Source of the DNA: Prochlorococcus sp. AG-402-M18
GTDB taxonomy: Bacteria > Cyanobacteriota > Cyanobacteriia > PCC-6307 > Cyanobiaceae
DNA length: 53,671 bases
Reading direction: 5' to 3'
Assembly: GCA_003216595.1 (NCBI GenBank)
Contig: QCIQ01000009.1
Coordinates: 1-53,671, forward strand
Part shown: positions 10,701-18,889 of the stretch, one piece after another
How positions within the stretch are numbered: the first letter of the stretch is position 1
Layout of the letters: each line of letters starts with the position of its first letter
The notes under the pieces: model-generated
Told to the model about the DNA's origin: nothing
Database searches by the model: none
What the model saw: only the letters and a program-made list of their open reading frames with translations
Made by a program: the position numbers and the translations under genes

Positions 10701-11512
10701 TATGGCTTTGTCTCTTTAATTCCCTGAGACCTTAGATCCTTGGCAATCTCTATGAAGCCATCTTCAATCTCTTGGCCCTTTTCTTGCCATATGGCCGTAA
10801 ACTTTATCCACAAAGATTCAATATAGTTGTTTAATTGATTTGAAAGACTTTCTTCTATTTTCAAGTCATTAAATGTTTGTTTAAAAGCATTATTGGGATC
10901 ATTATCTATTGAACCAAGAACCTGAATTAAATTCTTACGATTGAAATTAGTTTTGAATATACCTTTTAATTCTGAAATTTCTATTTCTAATATTTCTTTT
11001 TTCCAATATTCTTCAACAATTTCTTTAATGAGTGATTCTGAATCTTTTTCGATGGTTAGGTTTAAATTATTTCCATTTTCAATAGCTTCTCTCCGAAGTG
11101 TTTTACTGCAAAATCCATGAATTGTTGTGAAATCTGCATTGTCAATTCTCTCTAATGCTTCAAGCAGTAGTGAGGCTATATATAAAGCTCTTTCTTCAGA
11201 TGTTATATTTAATTCGATCCATTCATTTAATACATTGTCAATCTGATATGGTTTTACGGATGAATTTCTTGATTCAATTATTTTTAAAGCTAAAATTAAT
11301 CTTTCAATAATTCTTGCTTTTATCTCTGATGCTGTTGCTTCTGTAAAACTAACAACTAGTATTTCATCTATTGAATATTCTTTTTCAGTCAATAACCTTA
11401 AGACAAGATGCGAAAGGGAAAATGTTTTCCCAGTTCCAGCACTTGCTTCTATTAAACGCATTCCATTCGTTAACGGATATTTATTCGCTTGAAATAGTTC
11501 TATATTAGTCAT
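7727..11512 (-). CDS. recB: Exodeoxyribonuclease V beta subunit RecB
   Basis: RecB supplies the 3'-5' helicase and the only nuclease site of RecBCD. The 1261-residue product has Walker A ASAGTGKT at about 23-30, an UvrD-like ALIDEFQDTDPVQ motif, GDPKQAIYSFRGG, and late helicase motifs (ITIHKSKGLQF, YVAFTRAKKQ). A C-terminal nuclease domain carries the Asp-x-Lys active-site motif in WVLDWKSNW at about 1142-1150. The nuclease and helicase sites therefore both look intact. recD overlaps its 3' end; recC lies upstream beyond one unrelated gene. Confidence 0.93.
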   Translation of the reverse strand: MTNIELFQANKYPLTNGMRLIEASAGTGKTFSLSHLVLRLLTEKEYSIDEILVVSFTEATASEIKARIIERLILALKIIESRNSSVKPYQIDNVLNEWIELNITSEERALYIASLLLEALERIDNADFTTIHGFCSKTLRREAIENGNNLNLTIEKDSESLIKEIVEEYWKKEILEIEISELKGIFKTNFNRKNLIQVLGSIDNDPNNAFKQTFNDLKIEESLSNQLNNYIESLWIKFTAIWQEKGQEIEDGFIEIAKDLRSQGIKETKPYSSKPRKNRYELLSNWIEEYKWKKRPSYENIKNQTLINKYFHPKYIYQLEMKYKIDSFSKEMKSVLDIIGDLYDSPGEFVWEHALLWTKRELEKRKSNKGLINYSDLLKLLDPNNQNSNGIKDGVNPNNIYINLKHRYKVALIDEFQDTDPVQLRLLKEAFGNQSTHLLLMIGDPKQAIYSFRGGSLNTYMKAREACDRIHLMNANYRSTKPLILSLNKLFLDGLIRSNLSTQELKPCSQEDLLKLNGIKEPFKIINLIDNHDKEKTDKIELESKSNIEDKIPIVIGYYLLELLSNNPKDLTPSDICILVNRHDQAKNIHSYLSKIKIPSQLQSNENIFTRKGAQILQFFINCIVSPSNQQKLALLACSELMQWKKEKLIESKINGDFDLLSSKFYELAKLFPKVGLLGCLTNFLEGKSIADLSHRGTLLGDIYQSSQLVDEQIHRQKLNALRASQWLSSQRFHSIEPIPEEYQPNSAISNSAINIITIHKSKGLQFKIVICPYLWQKPPEKRSHLWKDNQNLLISKKYKWHKKYSSYQDFTRKESLNEAERLAYVAFTRAKKQLIVLWAKAAGQEGNPLSGFLFGSESINLNIEDHTKEMMENSFKKRELKVDIQDIKAIETNETWTQPKSEVKLSLGAIPNHQFDNSWGRYSFSKWIAQKNDKLILKDFSEESNEDHAFKDEIEDLSLQEIDQVLIERDQGIDTLEDHIWPKESPIGKFPRGPIAGTCLHKILERIDFNDIENQLKVSTIIEEELNIVNISNSFIEPINILLKRIANIPLGGPLGKFKMKDLNSKSSIKELKFDIPICHETNPINTLELSSIFREDVQNKYGSDYINKLMNLNIYSTGFLTGSIDQVFADNPNHEIAKWWVLDWKSNWIGNPLSKEHGSSCGPSNYSISRMDEEMYHHHYPLQAHIYLLALHRFLSWRLPDYSPQKHLGGYIYVFLRGLPDKEDLEKKNFAQMTPGLIVEPAPIERIKKLDLLIKRQHK

Positions 11513-11608
11513 ATTTATTTTATAGGTATAATATTAGAATAAGAACTATGCTGTTCCCCGTTAATTAACACTTGATTTATATGTTTTAAATTACTTGTAA
11601 TTATCATT

Positions 11609-12169
11609 TTAGGTTCTCCAGTCTAAATATTTTATATTTTTGAAAATAGCTGGTACTTCTTTAATATAATTTTTGTATTCAGGGAATTTAATTTTCAGCA
11701 TTTCTTCCTCCTTTAAGGCTTTTATTTTTAAAATGTAAGCCAACGATATGAGTATAGAAATATGTATTAGACTCAATGAAAAAATACATATTCCTAATGA
11801 AATAAATAATAATCCCTTATAGACTGGGTGTCGAACATTTTGGTATGAATTATTTCTTATTAGATTCGATTCATTCATTGGATAAGGAAGCGGTGTTATA
11901 TTTTCTCCTAAATCTATGAATGCTTTAATGACAATGAACAGACCTAGAATCGAAATTAATACTCCAAAGGATATACAAAAAGTATTTAAAGAAGATGGTA
12001 TTTGCTTTATTTTTGGGTAGGGAGGTATTAAATGTAAGAGAATTACAAATATTTGTAAAAACAAATACCACTCTCCTTTTGAATTATTAAATATCCCCTG
12101 CTTGCTAAATCCCCAATTTGAAAAGAGAGCTTTAAAATCATAAAAGAGATTGCTTTTTTTTAGCTTCAT
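11609..12169 (-). CDS. Isoprenylcysteine carboxyl methyltransferase-like membrane protein
   Basis: A 186-residue protein with four or five hydrophobic segments and the C-terminal pattern of the ICMT/PEMT membrane methyltransferases: RNNSYQNVRHPVYKGLLF, then a final KEEEMLKIKFPEYKNY block that resembles the SAM-binding end of that fold. Bacteria lack prenylated CaaX proteins, so the substrate is unknown, perhaps a lipid or small molecule. It lies between recC (13 bp upstream) and recB (96 bp downstream) on the same strand, so it is probably part of the recombination operon although no functional link is evident. Confidence 0.75.
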   Translation of the reverse strand: MKLKKSNLFYDFKALFSNWGFSKQGIFNNSKGEWYLFLQIFVILLHLIPPYPKIKQIPSSLNTFCISFGVLISILGLFIVIKAFIDLGENITPLPYPMNESNLIRNNSYQNVRHPVYKGLLFISLGICIFSLSLIHISILISLAYILKIKALKEEEMLKIKFPEYKNYIKEVPAIFKNIKYLDWRT

Positions 12170-12182
12170 TTTTGTTACCAGA

Positions 12183-15100
12183 TTAGTTGATGTTTTTTAA
12201 CAGTGGTTCATAAAGACTCATTAATACATCATTAAATGATTTAAAGTCTAAAAAAGTAGAGGCTTTGCATTCTTTGCCAAAGCAAAGTTCCATTGATAGA
12301 GTTTCTCTTTCTCCTTGCGTATATAAATCACCTTCCCATTTCTTTTTAAATAAATCTTCCTCATTCTTATTCTTATCTTTTGTCGCAAGGGCATAAGTCA
12401 GGCCACTTTCTGGTGGTATAGGCCAACAATTCTTTCTTCCTGCCGTTGCTAATTGATGTATTCGTTTTATGATTTCAATCGCTTCTTTGGTATTGACTGG
12501 TAAGATCTCCTTGCATACTTCGAAATTAATTTTTTTGCTATAATCTGTTTTTTTCGAAATTATCAGTGTTTTATAATTAAATGAGCTATTTGCAGATAAA
12601 TATAAATGATTTAGCCATCCATTCATAAGAGTTTTATATTTTAAACTTCCAACTTCAATCTGTATTAAATTCTTATCTACAAAGTAAAATTCACCCTCCA
12701 AGTCTTGCATCTCAATACTTCTTTTCGTGATCTGTCCGGTAGCGTGTATTGCGGATATTAAATTATTCCATCGCACCTCAAGAAGATCCTCCTCTATTAA
12801 TCCAGAACCTTTTGGAGGGAAAAGACCTTTGCCAGAATAGGTCTCTTTCCAGTAGTTTGAGTTATTCTTTGTGTCGTTAATATTTGTGAGATCACTATTT
12901 TCTAGTCGATTTTTAAGAAGTTTATATCTTTCTAATTCTGAAAGCTCAAGCATATCATTGTCTTCAATAAGATTGACAAATTCTTTTGATTGGATTTCAT
13001 TCTCTTTTAACCATGTTATTTGTGGATTGATTAGCCATTCCTTGGTTTTTTCGAAGGAATAAGATTTTAATTCGCTTACGTTTATTTCTTTCCACTTTAT
13101 TGGTAATGCTAGTGAGATATTTTTAGTTGGTATTGCTTTTTCAATCCATTCTCTAGCTTCTAGATTTTTCCTATCACAACTCATTATTTGTGAATTTTCG
13201 GTTTTTATAAAGTTGGAATTATCAAGAGGATTTGCTGATGGCTCAATGAGAATCTCTTTAAATGTATTGGATCCTAATTTGATTTTTAAGTAATTCAGCC
13301 ATTGTTGAATAGGGCTTGGAGGCTCAAGATCTTCTCCTGTCTTTTCATCTTTGGAATTCCAAGAAATTAAAAGATTTTGACGAGTTGAGATTAATGCTTC
13401 TAACAATGAATAGCGGTCTTTGTCATATTGGTTAGGGTCTCCAAGTTTTCTTTTTCTTTCTAGGAGATTAAAACTTCTTCTATTATCTAGTCTTGGAAAA
13501 GTTCTACTTTCTAGTCCCATGACGATGATGACTTGATGAGGGATTGCTCTCATTGGTTCTAAGGCACTGATCGTAATTTTCCCTGTCCTATGACCAAATT
13601 TGCCATTTGTTGAACTTAAAGCTTTGGTGAGAATATCTTTGACTACTAAACAATCAATTTTAAGTTCACAATTATCTGTTATTTTGCTCCAATTATTAAC
13701 AATAGTTAGTAGTTGTTGCTCTTCCCATGCCCATTCTCCACCATCTCCAAATAAATCTTTTACGAGCGATGTAATAAGTTTTATCCATTCTTTACATGAG
13801 CGTTTACTGCGAATCGCATCGATATAATTGCAAAGTTTTGAAAGTATACCCCAAGCTTTTATAAATTCTGTACTTGAAATATTCTTGGAATAAGGGGAGA
13901 TATTGCTTATTCCATTAATTGGATCATCTGGTAAAACAAGACCAAGTAGAAATCTTTCTAGACACCAACATAGACTATGAGTTTCTTCCCCAAATCTTTC
14001 TGAAGAATCAAGTCCCCATGTAAAGCCAGCGGATTGAAGGTTTTTGGTTATGTCACTCACCTCGTCAATACTTATATTCTGTTGTTTTTGTAATGCTGGA
14101 TTATTTAATAAGTTTTCAAAAATTGATGCGGTTAGACGAGATGCAGATATTTCTAGAAGATTTAACACAAAACGAATTAAACCTACTTTATCTTCTTGAC
14201 TTTTATCTGTGATTACCCAGGGTAGCTGAGTAGTACTGTTATCTATATTGTTAAATACTGATGTAATTATTGGCGCATAGCTATCAATCTGTGGTGTCAT
14301 TATTAGAATGTCTCTAGGTTGAAGTTCCTTGTCATTGGTGAAGAGCTGTAATATATGGTCCCGTATTAATTCCACTTGCCGATACTTTCCTGGAGATTTA
14401 AGGAAAAGTAGTGATTTATCAGATTTTTCTTTGGTTAAAATAATTTCACTTTTTGTGGACAACAATTCTTGTTGTAGTTGTTCTAATAAATTTGGTTTGT
14501 ACCCTTTATTAGTGACGATATCTGCTGTGAGAGAAAAAATATCTTCTTCATTTCTATCTCCCAATTGATATTCACCACTCCCCTCTAGCAACTGTTGAAA
14601 TTCAGCCCCCATTCGGCCAAGTAAGGCTTCAAGTCTTTGAGATTCTAGTAACCATTGCCTGTCAGGAGGAGTATTCCATGTGTTTCTAAATTGCAGTCTT
14701 CTTGCTTCACATCTTTGCCAAAGATCATTGCAAGGGGAAATTAGATAAATTTTTATATTTATTACTTTTGAAAATGCTTGAATTAAATCTATTTGCAATG
14801 GTGCCAGACTGCTAAGACCATAGATGTATAGATTCTTTGGATAATCTAGTTTAGAGATATCATTTTTCTTTAAACGTTTAATTGCTTTTTCGACTTGGAT
14901 GCAAAAAGGATCTTTGTTTATCTTTTTATATAATAAATTAAAAAATTTTTCTTGCCAAATTATATTTTTATTAACACTAATTTCTCTTGAATTATTCTTA
15001 GCTTTCTTGCTTAACCATTGCTTGATAATTTCAGGCCTATAAAGTATGTAATCATCAAATATCTCTGCAATATTTTTTGCTAGATCCCATAAGTTCAGAT

Positions 15101-15476
15101 TAATTTCCTCATTTTCTTTTACGCTTATTTTTAGCCAAGATCGAATTAACTTTGCTTCTTCCTCATTTATTAATTCTGGTAATAATTCTAAAACATTCCA
15201 AACAAGATTATTCTTTTCCCATGGATCTATTTCATTAGGATCAATACCATTAATTCTCTTTACTAACCTTTTTAAGTATGTACCAGGAAAAGGGTATTTA
15301 ACTAATGCATTGATATTATTAATTATTGAAATTTTTTCACTTAGCCATCTGCCTGATGGCCATGTACTAACGATAATATTAACTTCTTCAGTTATTTCAG
15401 GAGGATTTAATCGGAGTTCCTGTCCCAGGATATCTGCTAACCATTCAGCTTTATTACTTCGATAAATTGTTAGCAA
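12183..15476 (-). CDS. recC: Exodeoxyribonuclease V gamma subunit RecC
   Basis: RecC scans for the recombination hotspot and holds RecB and RecD together. The 1097-residue product has the RecC hallmarks: an N-terminal segment ending in WPSGRWLSEKI, KYPFPGTYLKRLV, a YIYGLSSLAPLQIDL stretch, QLLEGSGEYQLG, and a later EPMRAIPHQVIIVMGLESRTFPRLD block. It is a helicase-like fold without functional ATPase motifs, as usual for the family. Translation appears to begin at a TTG (15474-15476), giving LTIYRSNKAEWLA. It is the first gene of the recC, methyltransferase, recB, recD series. Confidence 0.9.
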   Translation of the reverse strand: MLTIYRSNKAEWLADILGQELRLNPPEITEEVNIIVSTWPSGRWLSEKISIINNINALVKYPFPGTYLKRLVKRINGIDPNEIDPWEKNNLVWNVLELLPELINEEEAKLIRSWLKISVKENEEINLNLWDLAKNIAEIFDDYILYRPEIIKQWLSKKAKNNSREISVNKNIIWQEKFFNLLYKKINKDPFCIQVEKAIKRLKKNDISKLDYPKNLYIYGLSSLAPLQIDLIQAFSKVINIKIYLISPCNDLWQRCEARRLQFRNTWNTPPDRQWLLESQRLEALLGRMGAEFQQLLEGSGEYQLGDRNEEDIFSLTADIVTNKGYKPNLLEQLQQELLSTKSEIILTKEKSDKSLLFLKSPGKYRQVELIRDHILQLFTNDKELQPRDILIMTPQIDSYAPIITSVFNNIDNSTTQLPWVITDKSQEDKVGLIRFVLNLLEISASRLTASIFENLLNNPALQKQQNISIDEVSDITKNLQSAGFTWGLDSSERFGEETHSLCWCLERFLLGLVLPDDPINGISNISPYSKNISSTEFIKAWGILSKLCNYIDAIRSKRSCKEWIKLITSLVKDLFGDGGEWAWEEQQLLTIVNNWSKITDNCELKIDCLVVKDILTKALSSTNGKFGHRTGKITISALEPMRAIPHQVIIVMGLESRTFPRLDNRRSFNLLERKRKLGDPNQYDKDRYSLLEALISTRQNLLISWNSKDEKTGEDLEPPSPIQQWLNYLKIKLGSNTFKEILIEPSANPLDNSNFIKTENSQIMSCDRKNLEAREWIEKAIPTKNISLALPIKWKEINVSELKSYSFEKTKEWLINPQITWLKENEIQSKEFVNLIEDNDMLELSELERYKLLKNRLENSDLTNINDTKNNSNYWKETYSGKGLFPPKGSGLIEEDLLEVRWNNLISAIHATGQITKRSIEMQDLEGEFYFVDKNLIQIEVGSLKYKTLMNGWLNHLYLSANSSFNYKTLIISKKTDYSKKINFEVCKEILPVNTKEAIEIIKRIHQLATAGRKNCWPIPPESGLTYALATKDKNKNEEDLFKKKWEGDLYTQGERETLSMELCFGKECKASTFLDFKSFNDVLMSLYEPLLKNIN

Positions 15477-15503
15477 GAGTCAATGTGCGATTTGAAGATA
15501 TTT

Positions 15504-16241
15504 TTAAATTAAGAAGTTATCTTTCCTTGGATTGATAATTAGGCTTTTCATTTCTTTTACTGCTTGAGGTAGGCCTACTGAAAGGGCCCTTGAAATAATT
15601 GTATGGCCAATATTTAATTCTTCAATCCCCTCAATAGCTGCAATCGGTTCAACATTTTGATATGTCAATCCATGTCCTGCGTTTACTCTTAAACCATAGG
15701 ATTTTGCTTTGGCTGTGCTTTCTTTAAGAATGGATAATTCCAAGCCTTTTGCTTGGTTTTTCGTGACTGCATATTTACCTGTGTGCAGTTCAATCCAAGC
15801 TGCTTTTACTTCAGCACAATTCTCCAATTGTTCTTGGACTGGATCAACAAAAAGACTAACTGGAATACCAGCATCTGATAGATGTTTAACTATTTCTTTT
15901 AATTTATTTTTGTGTTTAATTACATCGAGTCCTCCTTCTGTAGTGACTTCTTCCCTTTTTTCTGGAACTAATGTAACCATATCTGGCTTAGTACTAAGAG
16001 CTATTGAAGTCATTTCCTCAGTAGCAGCCATTTCCAGATTTAGTCGTGAATGCACAGTTTCTTTTAGAAGATTTAGATCTCTATCTTGAATATGCCTTCT
16101 ATCTTCTCTTAGGTGAACTGTTATGCCATCAGCTCCGCCTAATTCCGCTAAAAGAGCCATTGTTACTGGATCAGGTTCAAATGTTTTACGAGCTTCTCGA
16201 ACATTTGCTATGTGATCAATGTTTACGCCAAGACTTGCCAT
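15504..16241 (-). CDS. pdxJ: Pyridoxine 5'-phosphate synthase PdxJ
   Basis: PdxJ condenses 1-deoxyxylulose 5-phosphate with aminoacetone phosphate in the DXP-dependent vitamin B6 pathway. The product of 245 residues starts [18 protein letters not shown] and contains [29 protein letters not shown], then [10 protein letters not shown], the Glu/His-bearing IELHTGKYA and a phosphate-binding NAGHGLTY segment. These are the family's active-site elements, and the length is normal. It lies 27 bp upstream of recC on the same strand and may share its transcript. Confidence 0.94.
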   Translation of the reverse strand: MASLGVNIDHIANVREARKTFEPDPVTMALLAELGGADGITVHLREDRRHIQDRDLNLLKETVHSRLNLEMAATEEMTSIALSTKPDMVTLVPEKREEVTTEGGLDVIKHKNKLKEIVKHLSDAGIPVSLFVDPVQEQLENCAEVKAAWIELHTGKYAVTKNQAKGLELSILKESTAKAKSYGLRVNAGHGLTYQNVEPIAAIEGIEELNIGHTIISRALSVGLPQAVKEMKSLIINPRKDNFLI

Positions 16242-16367
16242 AGGTATTTAAAATATACGCTAATTGTATTCATCAAAAGCAAAATAAGGTTTAGCCGCTG
16301 GAGTAACTGCCCAGTGCGACAGTTAATTATATAGCTTTCGGAGTTAACTTCATTAGAAAGCTTGTTA

Positions 16368-17060
16368 ATGAGGGATTTTTTGCCCCTTCTTCATCGAGAA
16401 AAAAAAATATGCCTTGGGGTTGATCCTTTCTGGAGTCGATTGGCAATGTTTGCAACGCAAGATTTTGCGTTGAATAATTTTTTTCATAGAAGAATAGTTC
16501 TTGGTGCAGAGCATTTACCTTTAAGCGGTTCTGTTGTACTTGCGCCTACTCATAGATCTAGATGGGATGCTTTGATGCTAACTATGGCTGCAGGGAGAAG
16601 GATTACAGATAGAGACTGTAGATACATGGTTACCCGTTCAGAAATGAGAGGATTACAAGGATGGTTCTTAAACAGGTTGGGTTGTTTCCCTATTGATCAA
16701 GGAAGACCTTCTTTAACTACTCTTAGATATGCTGTGGATTTGTTGATTTCAAGTCAGCAATTAGTTGTATTCCCAGAAGGAAAGATAAATCGATTTGGCG
16801 AACCTGTAAAACTAAAAAAAGGATTGATTCGCTTGGCTCAACTAGCTTCCAATAAAGGTTTAGACATTAAAATTGTTCCTGTTGGTTTAGCCTACAGCGA
16901 TGTTATTCCTAAGTTTTATGGATCAGCATCAATTTGTTTCTCCAAACCATTAGTTATTTCTAAAAATTTTAAGCAATCTACTAATGATTTTAATATGGCT
17001 CTTTCTGAAAGGATGCAAAGCGCCGAAGAATCCGCTTTATTAGCTGTTGGTAGAACATAA
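16368..17060 (+). CDS. plsC: 1-acyl-sn-glycerol-3-phosphate acyltransferase-like (PlsC family)
   Basis: PlsC-type enzymes transfer the second acyl chain to lysophosphatidate in membrane lipid synthesis. The product has the catalytic HX4D motif in PTHRSRWDAL, and the substrate-binding block VVFPEGKINRFG. Both key motifs are intact in a domain of normal length (about 230 residues). An upstream TTG at 16362 is in frame, but the ATG at 16368 (MRDFLPLLHREKK) is preferred. The gene is divergent from pdxJ. Related cyanobacterial proteins may use other acyl acceptors. Confidence 0.85.
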   Translation: MRDFLPLLHREKKICLGVDPFWSRLAMFATQDFALNNFFHRRIVLGAEHLPLSGSVVLAPTHRSRWDALMLTMAAGRRITDRDCRYMVTRSEMRGLQGWFLNRLGCFPIDQGRPSLTTLRYAVDLLISSQQLVVFPEGKINRFGEPVKLKKGLIRLAQLASNKGLDIKIVPVGLAYSDVIPKFYGSASICFSKPLVISKNFKQSTNDFNMALSERMQSAEESALLAVGRT

Positions 17061-17140
17061 TATAATTTAACTTCGTTGATTCTTTAAGCACTCACATTGA
17101 ACTTATTTTCTTCTAAGTCACTTTAATTCCTTGTTTGAAA

Positions 17141-17371
17141 ATGATTACAGCCAAAGAAGTTACTCTTCTAATTAAGCAATCACTTCCCGATGCTCAAATT
17201 GATGTAAAAGATATGGGTGGTGGTGATCATCTTGAAGTAAATGTTGTTTCTGAAGAATTCTCAGGTCTATCTCTTGTACAACAACATCAACTTGTTTATG
17301 GTGCGTTAAAAAATGAATTGAAAACAGAAACAATTCATGCTTTGGCCTTAACAACTTCAACTCCTCAATAA
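17141..17371 (+). CDS. BolA family protein
   Basis: A 76-residue BolA/YrbA-type protein with the conserved core DMGGGDHLEVNVVSEEFSGLSLVQQHQLVYGAL, including the invariant His near the C-terminal helix. BolA proteins bind a [2Fe-2S] cluster together with CGFS glutaredoxins and help sense or deliver iron-sulfur clusters. The next gene, 10 bp downstream, encodes exactly that partner. An in-frame TTG lies two codons before the ATG; the ATG at 17141 is preferred. Confidence 0.9.
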   Translation: MITAKEVTLLIKQSLPDAQIDVKDMGGGDHLEVNVVSEEFSGLSLVQQHQLVYGALKNELKTETIHALALTTSTPQ

Positions 17372-17381
17372 CTTTTTCGAT

Positions 17382-17705
17382 ATGGATTCCACCACTCGTT
17401 CAAAAATTGAACTCTTAATTAATTCAAAACCAATATTTGTTTTTATGAAAGGAAATAAGTTGATGCCACAATGTGGCTTTTCCAACAATGTCGTTCAAAT
17501 TCTTAATTCATTGGGAATGAGCTTTGAAACTTTTGATGTGCTTTCAGATATGGAAATTCGAGAAGGTATTAAAGAATATTCAAATTGGCCAACAATACCC
17601 CAAGTTTATGTAAAGGGAGAATTTATTGGAGGATCCGACATTTTGATAAGCATGTATAACTCTGGGGAATTGAAAGAAAAATTAGAAATTGCACTAGCTT
17701 CATAA
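17382..17705 (+). CDS. grxD: Monothiol glutaredoxin, Grx4/GrxD type
   Basis: A 107-residue CGFS glutaredoxin. The active-site block is MPQCGFSN with the single catalytic Cys at about residue 31, preceded by FVFMKGN and followed by the glutathione-binding WPTIPQVYVKGEFIGGSDIL. Such proteins carry glutathione-ligated [2Fe-2S] clusters and act in iron-sulfur trafficking rather than in disulfide reduction. The close linkage with the bolA-like gene upstream supports a heterodimeric BolA-Grx complex. Confidence 0.94.
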   Translation: MDSTTRSKIELLINSKPIFVFMKGNKLMPQCGFSNNVVQILNSLGMSFETFDVLSDMEIREGIKEYSNWPTIPQVYVKGEFIGGSDILISMYNSGELKEKLEIALAS

Positions 17706-17728
17706 CTTGTTACTTTTTTGATTCATAT

Positions 17729-17995
17729 TTAGACTTCTTTTTGAAAAAAGAGGTTGTTCAGATCACCATCAGGACCAATAAAGCTTGAAGGATCCATGAT
17801 CCATCTTTCAATTAATGCTTCTAACTTCTCTTGGTCCTTAGAGCCTAATCGCTTGCAATTTCTAAGAGAATGCAAATATCCATCTGCATAGATCCTAAGC
17901 TCAGAAGGACTGTGATATCTACTTGTTAGCTCTTGGCAGGCATCACAAATTGATTGGAAGTGTTTGATTGCTTCTGGAGAATCAAAAGATGTCAT
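17729..17995 (-). CDS. Conserved cyanobacterial protein (DUF6761-like)
   Basis: An 88-residue soluble protein with conserved-looking blocks HFQSICDACQELTSRYHSP, IYADGYLHSLR and LIERWIMDPSSFIGPDG. It resembles a family found across cyanobacteria without assigned function; the DUF name is from memory. No membrane segment or enzyme motif is visible. It is convergent with grxD, with 23 bp between the stops. Confidence 0.75.
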   Translation of the reverse strand: MTSFDSPEAIKHFQSICDACQELTSRYHSPSELRIYADGYLHSLRNCKRLGSKDQEKLEALIERWIMDPSSFIGPDGDLNNLFFQKEV

Positions 17996-18082
17996 GGTTT
18001 GCTAAGACACAGACTATTCTTGATAGTCAGTGAGCAGTTTGCTTTAATATCTCCCTAGTCTAAGGGTCTACATTTCTGACTT

Positions 18083-18847
18083 GTGACATTAATACCTGCA
18101 GATCAGCTTGCTACTGAGCAAATTCAAGGATCCTCATCAGGTTCTTCTTCTATTCAAGCAACAACGCAATCACCATCCAAGGTTCTTGTTGTAGAACCAC
18201 ATCCAACTCTCAGAACTGTATTGGTTCAGAGGCTCAGGCAAGATGGACAGTTAGCCGCAGCCGTAGGTTCTGCTGAGGAGGCAGTTGACCTTTGTCGTGA
18301 TCAATCACCAGATTTATTAGTTAGTGCTGAGATATTGGAAAAAAGTTCAGCTCTTCGACTTGCGCAACAGTTGGGATGTTCAGTGATTGTTCTAACAGCA
18401 AGAACTGGTGTTGAACCCGTTGTGGGCCTTTTAGATGATGGGGCTGATGATGTTTTGAGGAAACCTTTTGGTCTAGAAGAATTAGCTGCTAGGTGCAGGA
18501 CCTTACTCAAAAGAGGAAGAATTGGTTTACAAGAACGTGTCGCGGTGGGTCCTCTTGAGGTTCATCTTCTTCTTAGACAGGTAACCTTGCGAGAGAAACC
18601 TGTAGAACTGAGTCCAAGGGAGTTCGCTTTGTTGTGTGCTTTGTTGATGCCACCTGGCATGGTAAGAAGTCGCCACGAGTTACTTCGAATGGCTTGGCCT
18701 CCATTTAGTGGTGGCCCCCGTTCAGTTGATACACAGGTTTTGACACTTAGAAGAAAACTAGAACAAGCTGGTCTAGGTGATGGCGGAGGTATTACAACTG
18801 TCCGACAACAGGGTTATAGATTTAGTCTTGATAATTTGCCTTCATAA
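18083..18847 (+). CDS. OmpR-type response regulator with degenerate receiver
   Basis: A 254-residue transcription regulator with an extra Ser/Gln-rich N-terminus of about 32 residues, a receiver-like domain (about 33-143) and a C-terminal winged helix (VELSPREFALLCALL ... VRQQGYRF). The receiver is atypical. The acidic pair is replaced (VVEPHPTLR instead of VVDDEP), and the strand that should end in the phospho-acceptor Asp reads PDLLVSAEILE, with Ala at about 82. The switch Thr (about 105) and Lys (about 127, RKPF) remain. It is therefore probably controlled without His-Asp phosphotransfer. GTG is the start. No histidine kinase is nearby. Confidence 0.87.
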   Translation: MTLIPADQLATEQIQGSSSGSSSIQATTQSPSKVLVVEPHPTLRTVLVQRLRQDGQLAAAVGSAEEAVDLCRDQSPDLLVSAEILEKSSALRLAQQLGCSVIVLTARTGVEPVVGLLDDGADDVLRKPFGLEELAARCRTLLKRGRIGLQERVAVGPLEVHLLLRQVTLREKPVELSPREFALLCALLMPPGMVRSRHELLRMAWPPFSGGPRSVDTQVLTLRRKLEQAGLGDGGGITTVRQQGYRFSLDNLPS

Positions 18848-18889
18848 CTATAGAAAAGCCTTCACAAACTTTAGAAAAATTTTATAAAC

